From Ignavibacteria bacterium (GTDB taxonomy: Bacteria; Bacteroidota; Ignavibacteria; Kapaibacteriales; UBA2268): a stretch of 40,406 nt of DNA. This document shows, piece after piece, positions 33,163-40,406 of this stretch. Positions within the stretch are counted from its first letter, which is position 1; each line of letters begins with the position of its first letter. The stretch lies in contig JAAYJM010000195.1 of NCBI GenBank assembly GCA_012522895.1, positions 1 through 40,406 on the forward strand, read 5' to 3'. The translations under genes were made by a program, and so were the position numbers. Below the pieces are notes generated by a model, which was not told the DNA's origin, ran no database searches, and worked only from the letters and a program-made list of their open reading frames with translations.

Positions 33163-35555
33163 TGAAAAGCAAAGCAAAACATATAAATAAGCCGCTTTTT
33201 AGTAAAACTAACAAACAGTTTGCATGGATTATTCTTATCCTTGTTTTTTGCTTTTCAAGTTTGCTTTCTCAAAAATCTTATGCTTCAAATGATACGAAAA
33301 ACTCGGTGGGTAGAGAATTTTGGATTTGCTTTCAAAAGAATTTTAAAGAATCGAAGCAAAGTTCGTCCCGAGACAGCTTGCAGCTTGAACTTTTTATTTC
33401 TGGCGATAAAGACGCAAGAGTCATCATAGAAATAAAGGGAATTGGCTATAAAAATGTGGTGGATATTAAAAAGGACGAGGTTCTAAACATCCCACTTCCT
33501 AAAGAAGCGCAAGTCCTTAGTAGCGATAAAATTGAGCAACTTGCTGTATATATAAAGTCCGATAACCCAATAACAGTTTATGGCTTAAATAGACGTTTTC
33601 AGACCACAGATTCTTTTCTTTGTTTTCCAATGGAGGTGCTTGGAAAAGAATATCGCGCAATGGCTTATTACGTTTCAGATGGTCTAATGTCTCAATTTGC
33701 TATTGTGGCAACCGAGGACAATACCGATGTTAATATTCTGCCTTCTGTTCACACAAGCAACCATTTAGCGGAACAGCTTTATACGGTTAAGCTAAATAAA
33801 GGCGAGGTTTATCAAGTTGTTGCAAAGAACGACAATACTAATAAATGCGATTTAACTGGCTCAATAATCAAGGCAAATAAGAAAATTGCTGTTTTTAGCG
33901 GGCATCAATGTGCTTATGTTCCGCAAAAAATTCTTGCCTGCAATCATTTAATTGAGCAGATGCCTCCTGTTCCCTCTTGGGGAAAGCACTTTTACATTGG
34001 CAAACTGCAAGGTCGCTCTTTTTATACGTATAGAGTTTTAGCTAACGAGACGGATACTCGAATTTTTGAAGATGATAAACTTGTTGCAACGCTAAAAAAT
34101 GGTGAATTTTACGAAAATAATTCTGATCAAGACATTCAAGTTACAGCAGATAAACCCGTTTTAGTTGCCCAATACTCGCAAGGCTTTAAAAACTCTGATT
34201 CTATTGGCGACCCAATGATGATTATGGTCAGCCCTACACAGCAATTTTTGAAGCATTATCGCTTTGCTACTCCAGTCAACGGGCAATGGCGCCACTATAT
34301 TAATGTTGTTTCACCCACAAACTCTGTTAACACAATTTTGCTGAACGGCAAGCCAGTTGATACCACAAGATTTGAGCTGCTTGGGAAATCGCGCTATTCT
34401 ATTGCCTGCATTGAAGTTCCTTTTGGGACTCATATTATTCAAGGCGCAATGCCTTTTGGTATGTATTCTTATGGCTTTGGTTTTGGACGCGATTCTTATG
34501 ATGCTTATGGAACTATGGCCGGACAATCTTTCGTAGATTATCAGCCAGCTGAAGACGTGCTTGCTCCGATTGGGGAATGCGAAAAAACCGATTCATATAC
34601 CGAGCTTACTTTTTGGGACGATAGAGATGACGACACAGGCATTTTATCAGTAAAAGTGCTTGAAAATGAATATATGATCGCAAGCATTCCAGAGATTAGC
34701 GCCGGAGCTCCAAGAGCTTCTTTCAAGGTTACGCCGCAGTTTAAAGACGCTTCCGGAAGAATTGTTTTTCAGGTTTTGGACATTGCTTTAAATAAATCAG
34801 TTTTCACGCTTTGCTATTTATACGATTTGCCTTTGAATAGATTTATTTTCAAGCTTAGCGAGGGAAATGTTGAAAATTGCTCTTCTGATGGCGGCTGGTA
34901 TGCAGGTGGATTTTTAAAGTTATCTGCAAATATGCACTCTGCTTCATTTTCGTCAAGTGGCAATTTAATTTCAAATGGCAATTTTTCTAATAGTGCTGGC
35001 GTTGGAGGTTTTGCTGGATTATATTTAGGGCGAAGAGTTGGAGGTCCTTACATTCTATCTGCTCGCTTATCACTTGAAAATTATGGAGGAACGATAGAAA
35101 GTCCCGACAGCATCAGCTCGAAAGTTCGCACCGAAACTGGGGAGCTAAAAACTCTCCAAGAAGCAAGAACAGTTACTCTTGACGGCTTGTTTTTAAATCT
35201 CAACTTTGCTTGCGAATACTATTTAAACCCAAGTATTTATCTTCTGGGGGGGCTTAATCTTGGCTTTAGCTTATCCAGTGCGATAAGTGCGGAGCAGACG
35301 ATTCTTTCACCAAGCGATTTTGCATACCAAGGTGATGTTCGCTCTTTTCCATTGAACCTAAAAAATTTAAACTCGATGAACAAACTTAGACTTGGCGCTT
35401 TTGCGGGTCTTGGCTTTACCGTTCCTATTCATCGCAGGTTCAATCTTTTCACCGAAGTCTACTATAATCATTCATTATCAAATATAATTGACGATGGCAC
35501 TTGGAAAATTCACAATCTAAGCTTCCAGCTTGGCGCAAGATTTAGAGTTAGATAA
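33159..35555 (+). CDS. IgGFc-binding-like extracellular domain fused to an outer-membrane beta-barrel
   Basis: This 798-residue protein has a signal sequence with an unusually long N-region (hydrophobic core about 22-38). Residues about 45-450 match the IgGFc-binding protein N-terminal domain family: GREFWICFQKNF near the start, then repeated beta-strand units with VAQYSQGF and the end-piece MYSYGFGFGRDSYDAYG. A beta-sandwich follows at about 460-565 (WDDRDDDTGILSVKVL). The C-terminal ~215 residues (GGWYAGGFLKLSAN, FAGLYLGRRVGG, LGAFAGLGFTVPIHRRFNLF, ending LGARFRVR) alternate and end in an aromatic/basic strand, as in outer-membrane barrels. The protein thus appears self-anchored with a large surface domain. 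Binding target unknown. Its start overlaps the upstream stop (ATGATG). Confidence 0.75.
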   Translation: MMKSKAKHINKPLFSKTNKQFAWIILILVFCFSSLLSQKSYASNDTKNSVGREFWICFQKNFKESKQSSSRDSLQLELFISGDKDARVIIEIKGIGYKNVVDIKKDEVLNIPLPKEAQVLSSDKIEQLAVYIKSDNPITVYGLNRRFQTTDSFLCFPMEVLGKEYRAMAYYVSDGLMSQFAIVATEDNTDVNILPSVHTSNHLAEQLYTVKLNKGEVYQVVAKNDNTNKCDLTGSIIKANKKIAVFSGHQCAYVPQKILACNHLIEQMPPVPSWGKHFYIGKLQGRSFYTYRVLANETDTRIFEDDKLVATLKNGEFYENNSDQDIQVTADKPVLVAQYSQGFKNSDSIGDPMMIMVSPTQQFLKHYRFATPVNGQWRHYINVVSPTNSVNTILLNGKPVDTTRFELLGKSRYSIACIEVPFGTHIIQGAMPFGMYSYGFGFGRDSYDAYGTMAGQSFVDYQPAEDVLAPIGECEKTDSYTELTFWDDRDDDTGILSVKVLENEYMIASIPEISAGAPRASFKVTPQFKDASGRIVFQVLDIALNKSVFTLCYLYDLPLNRFIFKLSEGNVENCSSDGGWYAGGFLKLSANMHSASFSSSGNLISNGNFSNSAGVGGFAGLYLGRRVGGPYILSARLSLENYGGTIESPDSISSKVRTETGELKTLQEARTVTLDGLFLNLNFACEYYLNPSIYLLGGLNLGFSLSSAISAEQTILSPSDFAYQGDVRSFPLNLKNLNSMNKLRLGAFAGLGFTVPIHRRFNLFTEVYYNHSLSNIIDDGTWKIHNLSFQLGARFRVR

Positions 35556-35561
35556 ATTTCC

Positions 35562-36293
35562 CTACTCATCTAACAACTTCAAAAATTCATTTCGCAAATT
35601 TAAGTCGTTTGCAAGATAGCCACGCATAACCGAGCTAACCATAAATGATTTTTCTTCCGAGCCGCGAACCCCGCGAGCTATCATACAATAGTGCTTCGCT
35701 TTAATCACAACGCCAAGTGCTTTGGGACGAATAAGCTCTTCAATGTAGTCCGCAATTTGTTCGCCAAGCTCTTCCTGAATTTGCCCGCGGCGAGCAAACC
35801 AATCTACAATCCTGCTTAGTTTCGACAAGCCAATGACAAAATTACCGGGTATATAACCGATGGCGCAATTGCCAGAAATTGGCTGCCAATGATGAGAACA
35901 AACTGACATTATTTCAATTCCCTTGCTAATAATGAGCTCATCAACTTTTTTTCTATTTGGAAAAACTGTGCTGTTGGGTGGCGGGGCATATCTGCCAGTC
36001 AAAAGCTCATTTACAAACATTTTGGAAAGACGCCTCGCTGTTTTTTCGCTATTGGGGTCGTTTCTCGAAATACGCAAAATATCCATGATTTCCAAAAATT
36101 TTTGCTCAAGCTGTTCAAGCATTTCAGCGCGTTCTTCTTGATTTATCTCGCGGTTATCGTTTGCATCGAAAAGCTCATAACCCATTTGGCTTTTCTGGGG
36201 ATATTTTATTGCAGAAAAGTTGTTTTCAAGGTCTATATTTATTAAATCTGTTTTTTTGTTTAAATTTTTTCTGATGTTTTCATTAATTGCCAT
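35562..36293 (-). CDS. folE: GTP cyclohydrolase I
   Basis: FolE converts GTP to 7,8-dihydroneopterin triphosphate, the entry to folate, biopterin and queuosine pathways. The 243-residue protein has an N-terminal extension of about 60 residues, then the catalytic core. Zinc ligands are visible in SVCSHHWQPISG (Cys and His) and HYCMIARGV (Cys). The conserved KLSRIVDWFARRGQIQEEL block is intact, followed by IADYIEELIRPKALGVVI. The start overlaps the upstream PTPS gene by 11 bp, so the two are translated together; this favours feeding the product straight into that enzyme. It is the last gene of the rsfS-argS-greA-PTPS-folE series. Confidence 0.95.
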   Translation of the reverse strand: MAINENIRKNLNKKTDLINIDLENNFSAIKYPQKSQMGYELFDANDNREINQEERAEMLEQLEQKFLEIMDILRISRNDPNSEKTARRLSKMFVNELLTGRYAPPPNSTVFPNRKKVDELIISKGIEIMSVCSHHWQPISGNCAIGYIPGNFVIGLSKLSRIVDWFARRGQIQEELGEQIADYIEELIRPKALGVVIKAKHYCMIARGVRGSEEKSFMVSSVMRGYLANDLNLRNEFLKLLDE

Positions 36294-36690
36294 AATATTC
36301 TACAAAACTATTATCTGTTTCAAAAATTTTAATTTTATAAAGTTTTCCACTTGGTAATTTATTTTCTAAAATTTGCCAAAAAGCAGTCGCAAGATTTTCA
36401 ATCGAGGGTATTTGATTCTTTAAAAAATCTAGATCCGTATTTAAATTTTTGTGGTCAACTTTTTCAATTATTTCCTTTTCAATAAGGCTTTTAAGTATTT
36501 TTAAATCAATAGCATAACCAGTAAGAGGGTTTATATCTCCGCAAACTGTTACCTCCAATTTATAGTTATGCCCGTGCCCATTTTTATTGCTGCATTTACC
36601 GAATATTTTTTCATTTTCTTCGTCGCTTAGCTCTGGATTGAAAACGCGATGAGAAGCTGAAAAGTTCGTTATTTTTGTTATATAGTGCAT
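36283..36690 (-). CDS. 6-pyruvoyl tetrahydropterin synthase, eukaryote-like PTPS-II type (QueD/PTPS family)
   Basis: This 135-residue enzyme acts on dihydroneopterin triphosphate. The zinc histidines are His14 (NFSASHRV) and the two in NGHGHNY. The catalytic cysteine is in FGKCSNKNGHGH, giving the spacing Cys-x5-HGH. This is the spacing of true PTPS (tetrahydrobiopterin synthesis), whereas QueD enzymes have Cys-x3-HGH. Other blocks (LSDEENEKIFGK, DHKNLN, YKIKIFETDNSFVEYYG) closely resemble animal PTPS as I remember it. The gene overlaps folE by 11 bp and starts 25 nt after greA. A QueD role is the alternative, but I consider PTPS more likely. No sepiapterin reductase is in the window. Confidence 0.88.
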   Translation of the reverse strand: MHYITKITNFSASHRVFNPELSDEENEKIFGKCSNKNGHGHNYKLEVTVCGDINPLTGYAIDLKILKSLIEKEIIEKVDHKNLNTDLDFLKNQIPSIENLATAFWQILENKLPSGKLYKIKIFETDNSFVEYYGN

Positions 36691-36715
36691 TTTTTTTCTA
36701 TTTTTTTTTAAAAGA

Positions 36716-37189
36716 TTATCTATTTATTTCCAAAATTTCAAAAAGCAGTTTTCCCGCTGGAACTTTGACCTCGACCTGCTCGCCAATAGCTTTTCCCATT
36801 AAAGCTTTGCCAATAGGCGAGAGGACGGAAATTTTTTGCTTTTCAAAATCGGCTTCGGCATCGCTAACGAGCATATATTCCAAAATTGCATTGTTCTTTT
36901 TGTTCTGAACCTTTACTTTTGAAAGAATGTAAACCTTGTCGTTTGGGAGTTCATCGGGTCTAATCACCTGAACGCGTCCCAAAGTGCTTTCTAATTTATT
37001 AATTTTTATTTCAAGAAGCTCTTGGAGTTGCTTAGCAGCATCATATTCAGCATTTTCAGATAAATCACCGTGAGAGCGTGCATCTGCAATTTTTTGAGCT
37101 ACTTCCTTACGCTCAACAGTTTTTAAATAATGAATTTCTTCTTCTAAATTCTGAACTCCCTCTTTTGTCATATAAACGACATTAGACAT
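36716..37189 (-). CDS. greA: Transcription elongation factor GreA
   Basis: GreA binds RNA polymerase and stimulates cleavage of backtracked transcripts. The N-terminal coiled-coil contains the signature ARSHGDLSENAEYDAAK with the acidic tip residues. The C-terminal FKBP-like domain ends with ISVLSPIGKALMGKAIGEQVEVKVPAGKL. The 157-residue length is normal. A GGGAG lies about 8 nt before the ATG. It follows argS after 38 nt. Confidence 0.96.
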   Translation of the reverse strand: MSNVVYMTKEGVQNLEEEIHYLKTVERKEVAQKIADARSHGDLSENAEYDAAKQLQELLEIKINKLESTLGRVQVIRPDELPNDKVYILSKVKVQNKKNNAILEYMLVSDAEADFEKQKISVLSPIGKALMGKAIGEQVEVKVPAGKLLFEILEINR

Positions 37190-37227
37190 AGCAATTCTCC
37201 CTTTTAAGGATTATAAAATGAAATTTA

Positions 37228-38871
37228 TTACATTTTTTCTGGGGCAGAAATACCGAGTATTTTAAGCCCATTAAATAGTATGTTTTTTGTGGTCAAAGCT
37301 AAATTTATTCTTGCTTGAAAAAGCTGAGCATCTGCATCAATAATTCTGCAATTATGATAAAACTGATGGAAAAGAGCAGCTAAATTCCGCAAATACTCCG
37401 TAACTATGTTAGTTTCTAATTTGCTTGCGGCAAGCTCTATTTTATCTTCAAAATTCAATATTTCCTTGATTAAAGCTAACTCCTCCTTAGTTTGAAGATT
37501 GGAGTAATCTGGCTTTGAGTCTATTTCCATTCCTTTTTCTTGGGCATTGGCAAGTATAGAACAAATGCGAGCATGGGCATATTGCAAGTAAAAAACCGGA
37601 TTTTTTTCGCTTTGTTCTTTTGCAAGCGCCAAATCGAATTCAAGATGGGTCGTAGAAGCACGCATTAAAAGGAAAAATCGCACCACGTCAGCACCCACTT
37701 CCTCCAAAAGCTCGTCTAATGTATAGGACTTGCCAGAGCGTTTGGACATTTTTACCTGCTCGCCAGCCTCGGTTAATGTAACAAACTGGTAGAAAAGGAT
37801 TTTTATTTTGCTTGAATCGTAAGCAAGTGCCTCCACTGCACGAATCACGTCTGGCGCTGAGGCTATGTGGTCAGAGCCAAGCACGTCTATTATAATATCG
37901 AATCCGCGCTTTAATTTATTTAGATGATATGCAATGTCGGGCAGGCGGTATGTTGGCTCGCCGCTTGATTTGATAATCACCCTGTCCTCTTTCATACCGA
38001 GCTTTGTATAGCTTAGCCAAGAGGCGCCGTCTTTTTCATAAATCAGCCCTTTTTCTTTTAAAGCCTTAATAGTGTCTTGGGTTTCGCCGCTGCTATAAAG
38101 ACTGTCTTCATTAAAATAAACATCGTGATGAACGCCTAAATGCTTTGATGTCGCAATTATTTTATCGAAGCAATATTTTTCCCCAATTTTCCTTATTTCA
38201 TTCAGGTTTTCTGCTGTGTTTTCTTTAAAGCGATCTTTGTGCTTTTCGATTATATTTTGAGCTATATCTTTAATGTAATCACCAAAATAGCCGTCTTCAG
38301 GAAAAGGGAAATCCTGCTCGCCAAGTAACTGCCTGTGCCTTGCGTAAATGGATTTCGCAAGATTATTCATTTGATTGCCCGCATTATTAAAATAATACTC
38401 GCGGGTTACTTGATAGCCGCACCATTGCAAAATATTTGCAATAGTATCTCCAATTGCGGCATTTCTACCATGCCCCAAATGGAGCAAGCCCGTAGGGTTA
38501 GCACTCAAAAATTCAATATTTACTTTTTTATTTTTTCCAATATTAAGCCGTCCAATTTCAGTGCCTTTTTGGGCAAGCTCTTTAAAGCAATCAAGAAAAT
38601 ATTGTTTTGTAAATTTGATATTGATGAAACCGGGGTTAATAGCTTTTATTGAATGAATTTGCCTGCTATCGAAACTTAAAATTTGAATTAGTTCATTTGC
38701 AATGTCAAGTGGCTTTTTTTTCAGCTGCTTTGCAAGTTTCATTGCGATATTTGTAGAAAGGTCGCCGTGTTCGGGGTTATTGGGAGTTTCAAATTGTAGC
38801 AAGCTGAGGTCGGAGACAGCCAATTTTTTTAGTCCTTCACTAAATATCTCAATTACAATCTGATGCTTCAT
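37228..38871 (-). CDS. argS: Arginyl-tRNA synthetase
   Basis: ArgS charges tRNA-Arg. It has the N-terminal ArgN domain (residues about 1-100, LSTNIAMKLAK), a class I core with the HIGH-type motif SANPTGLLHLGHGRNAAIGD and the KMSK loop VKMSKRSGKSYTLDEL, and a C-terminal DALR helical anticodon-binding domain (YLQYAHARICSIL, then LAALFHQFYHNCRI). The 547 residues fit the family. Its start overlaps the rsfS stop by 4 nt. A tRNA-Arg gene lies elsewhere in the window, which is coincidental. Confidence 0.97.
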   Translation of the reverse strand: MKHQIVIEIFSEGLKKLAVSDLSLLQFETPNNPEHGDLSTNIAMKLAKQLKKKPLDIANELIQILSFDSRQIHSIKAINPGFINIKFTKQYFLDCFKELAQKGTEIGRLNIGKNKKVNIEFLSANPTGLLHLGHGRNAAIGDTIANILQWCGYQVTREYYFNNAGNQMNNLAKSIYARHRQLLGEQDFPFPEDGYFGDYIKDIAQNIIEKHKDRFKENTAENLNEIRKIGEKYCFDKIIATSKHLGVHHDVYFNEDSLYSSGETQDTIKALKEKGLIYEKDGASWLSYTKLGMKEDRVIIKSSGEPTYRLPDIAYHLNKLKRGFDIIIDVLGSDHIASAPDVIRAVEALAYDSSKIKILFYQFVTLTEAGEQVKMSKRSGKSYTLDELLEEVGADVVRFFLLMRASTTHLEFDLALAKEQSEKNPVFYLQYAHARICSILANAQEKGMEIDSKPDYSNLQTKEELALIKEILNFEDKIELAASKLETNIVTEYLRNLAALFHQFYHNCRIIDADAQLFQARINLALTTKNILFNGLKILGISAPEKM

Positions 38872-39296
38872 TCTGCTTCGCTCTGTTTAAATAAATCGTT
38901 CTTTTTAATAGGCTTAATCCTTCCTTTGCCGCTCAGCTGATAGAATTTAGAATCGCCCCACAAGCTCTCTAACTTATAGAAATTGCGTGTTTCTTTTAGC
39001 ATTACGTGGACAACTACATCGAAAAAGTCGAGTAAAATCCACTGTGCGTTTTCTGTGCCTTCCACTTTTGGAGTTTGAAGTCCAGTATGTTTGCACTCCA
39101 GCACAATATGCTCAGCAATAGCGCGAGCTTGAATGTCCGATTCTGCGGAGCATACGACAAAATAATCGGCTGGCGAGCTTTCAATACTCGTTAAGTCCAT
39201 TATATAAATATAGCTTGCAATTATTTCATCAGCAAGCTTGGCGCATAAGGCAGCTAAGCCTTTTGCTGTTCTTGGTTTACTTCTTTTTTGACTCAA
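38868..39296 (-). CDS. rsfS: Ribosome silencing factor RsfS (Iojap/DUF143)
   Basis: RsfS binds ribosomal protein L14 and blocks subunit joining when nutrients are low. The 142-residue protein shows the family blocks ADYFVVCSAESDIQARAIAEHI, KVEGTENAQWILLDFFDVVVHVM and FYKLESLWGDSK. The apparent start is a TTG; no ATG precedes the conserved part, and an upstream in-frame stop bounds the possibilities. It is the first gene of the rsfS-argS-greA-PTPS-folE set, with a good promoter upstream. Confidence 0.93.
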   Translation of the reverse strand: MSQKRSKPRTAKGLAALCAKLADEIIASYIYIMDLTSIESSPADYFVVCSAESDIQARAIAEHIVLECKHTGLQTPKVEGTENAQWILLDFFDVVVHVMLKETRNFYKLESLWGDSKFYQLSGKGRIKPIKKNDLFKQSEAE

Positions 39297-39333
39297 AGTA
39301 TTTAGTATTTTCCCTTTTATTTTAGTAAAAAAT

Positions 39334-39364
39334 CAAAATTAACGATATTCTTATTTTTAAACAA
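39334..39364 (-). promoter_or_regulatory. Bacteroidota-type promoter TTG-N20-TAATTTTG for the rsfS operon
   Basis: On the minus strand TTG (39364-39362) is followed after 20 nt by TAATTTTG (39341-39334), 37 nt before the rsfS start codon. This matches the -33/-7 Bacteroidota consensus. Confidence 0.6.
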
Positions 39365-39400
39365 GTTATTTATATTGAATTTTGCAATTTGCGGTAGAAA

Positions 39401-39423
39401 TAAAAGCAAGGGGGATGCTTTTA
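39401..39423 (-). terminator. Possible weak terminator after the DUF2130 gene
   Basis: TAAAAGCA and TGCTTTTA form an 8-bp perfect stem with a 7-nt loop, 63 nt past the DUF2130 stop on the minus strand and upstream of the rsfS promoter. The stem is AT-rich and only a short T-rich stretch follows, so termination is uncertain. Confidence 0.35.
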
Positions 39424-39486
39424 AGATTCGATGGAAAGAGACTGCTAAAAAAAGATAATTTCGTTTGAAAAACTTTTGAGCGTCTT

Positions 39487-40406
39487 TTATTCAAGTAGCT
39501 TTTCATCTTTAATTGCTTCAAAAAAAGGAATGTCTGGCAAAGCGGATTCGGCAATGCCTTTAATTTTGCCATAAAAGTAGGAGCTATTATTAAGAATTTT
39601 TTCTAATTGTGCGTCGCGTTCTCCCCATATTTTTTGAATTTGCATTTTTTCCTTTTCATAATTTTTCTTCAGCGAATAAAAGCCATCGAGCATTGCTTCA
39701 AACTGCCCGCGAAACTCTTGACCTGTCAAATAGTTATAAAGCATCTCCATTCGCGTTTCCCTGCCTTCGTTTGTGATAGCAACTCGATGAACCTCAAGCA
39801 CGCTATAACGAAGCACCGGAACAAGCCAAGGGTATTCACGAATAGAGCAAATCCAAACGCCATCTTTAAAAAAGAATTTGCATTGTCCATCGGACTTTGC
39901 CTCAGAAATAATTACCAAAATGTCCGCTTTTTCTTGCAAATTGTCTTCTTTTAGCTTGCTAATCCAATTTTTATCGAAATTTTTGGTTCGCTTGCTTTCA
40001 TAGTAAATCTTTCCGCAAAGATCTCCCGTACTGTTTTTAATAATTTGAGTGATGTCGGCGCCTCGAACACCTTTTTTCACCTCAATTATTTCATCAAAAG
40101 GAAAGAGCTCTTTCAGTGTTTTTTCTATTTCAAGCTCTTGGACCTCACCTTGCAACTGCACTGAGCCTTGTTCGGCTCGCTTTCTCAAGTCCTCAATTTG
40201 CTTGTGCATATCTTCTATTGTTTTATCGCGTTCTTTCAAGGTCAATTTAAAATCGTCTTCGACTCGCTGAGAAACTTTTTCTCGCTCCTCTTGAAGTTTT
40301 TTGCTGAACTCCTTTTCTTTTTCGGAACTTACTTGCTCTTTTATTTCTTCTTTTTCACGTTTTAATATCTCAATTTCTGCACTCATTTTATTAAAATCTC
40401 TTAGCT
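39487..40406 (-). CDS. DUF2130 domain protein, 5' end outside window
   Basis: The N-terminal ~85 visible residues are a highly charged coiled-coil. The DUF2130 core follows: GSVQLQGEVQELEIEKTLKELFPFDEI, YYESKRTKNFDKNWISKLKED and ADILVIISEA. These resemble a PD-(D/E)XK nuclease-like core (E...ESKRT with K), though no activity is known to me. The track starts at the ATG at 40386, but the same frame stays open to the window edge (LRDFNK before it). Family members usually begin with a Cys-rich segment and a longer coiled-coil, so the real start is probably beyond 40406. It appears separate from the rsfS operon. Confidence 0.8.
   Translation of the reverse strand, partial: LRDFNKMSAEIEILKREKEEIKEQVSSEKEKEFSKKLQEEREKVSQRVEDDFKLTLKERDKTIEDMHKQIEDLRKRAEQGSVQLQGEVQELEIEKTLKELFPFDEIIEVKKGVRGADITQIIKNSTGDLCGKIYYESKRTKNFDKNWISKLKEDNLQEKADILVIISEAKSDGQCKFFFKDGVWICSIREYPWLVPVLRYSVLEVHRVAITNEGRETRMEMLYNYLTGQEFRGQFEAMLDGFYSLKKNYEKEKMQIQKIWGERDAQLEKILNNSSYFYGKIKGIAESALPDIPFFEAIKDEKLLE

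Noticed and set aside
36283-36690. Calling this gene queD
   Set aside because: The Cys-x5-HGH spacing and overall likeness to animal PTPS fit 6-pyruvoyl tetrahydropterin synthase better than QueD, so no queD symbol is given.
39366-39572. 68-aa minus-strand ORF overlapping the DUF2130 3' end
   Set aside because: It is out of frame with DUF2130, has no recognisable features and lies partly over the intergenic hairpin.
40384-40386. ATG at 40386 as the true DUF2130 start
   Set aside because: The frame stays open to the window edge and family members have a longer N-terminus, so the gene most likely continues beyond the window.

Overview
The window is about 40 kb of AT-rich DNA from a Gram-negative member of the Bacteroidota/Chlorobi (FCB) lineage. 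Evidence: a fused LpxC-FabZ lipid A enzyme, several secreted proteins with type IX secretion (T9SS) C-terminal sorting domains, and promoter-like TTG-N19/20-TAnnTTTG elements of the Bacteroidota type. The mix of T9SS proteins, cohesin- and dockerin-like modules and a eukaryote-like PTPS would suit an Ignavibacteria/Kapabacteria-type lineage, but that placement is inference.

Layout. (1) 1-3610, plus strand: lpxC-fabZ (cut by the left edge), lpxA and a polyprenyl-phosphate sugar transferase, i.e. lipid A and surface polysaccharide synthesis. (2) 3611-9093, mostly minus: a compact ftsL-like/tauE/ptb operon, a repeat-rich intergenic patch, asnS, and a Wzz-type chain-length protein. (3) 9206-16262: a CoA-disulfide-reductase/rhodanese fusion and a CcmC/CcsA-type haem protein converge on a repeat-bracketed ankyrin fossil. 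Then come dxr-rseP, a tRNA-Arg(CCG) with a clear promoter, and a membrane-anchored TPR protein. (4) 16350-35555, plus strand, about 19 kb: a cell-surface gene cluster. It holds a 2721-residue beta-helix protein with an inserted Ycf48/BNR-like propeller, a dockerin-like T9SS protein, cohesin-like T9SS proteins, a 1056-residue T9SS protein, a secreted protein of the family often labelled asparagine synthetase B, and an IgGFc-binding-like domain fused to an outer-membrane barrel. (5) 35562-40406, minus: rsfS-argS-greA-PTPS-folE, apparently one operon, and a DUF2130 protein that runs off the right edge.

How it fits together: regions 1 and 2 build the outer-membrane lipid and polysaccharide. Region 4 encodes a set of secreted and surface-displayed modular proteins that could form a cohesin/dockerin-like extracellular assembly; this is the best candidate for an undescribed system but rests on fold-level similarity judged by eye. 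The folE-PTPS pair points to tetrahydrobiopterin-type pterin synthesis rather than queuosine. Two dispersed repeat families occur between genes: heptamer tandem repeats sitting directly after stop codons, and a 28-bp GTCATT...GAATCCAG repeat. No CRISPR array, rRNA, transposase or prophage was seen.
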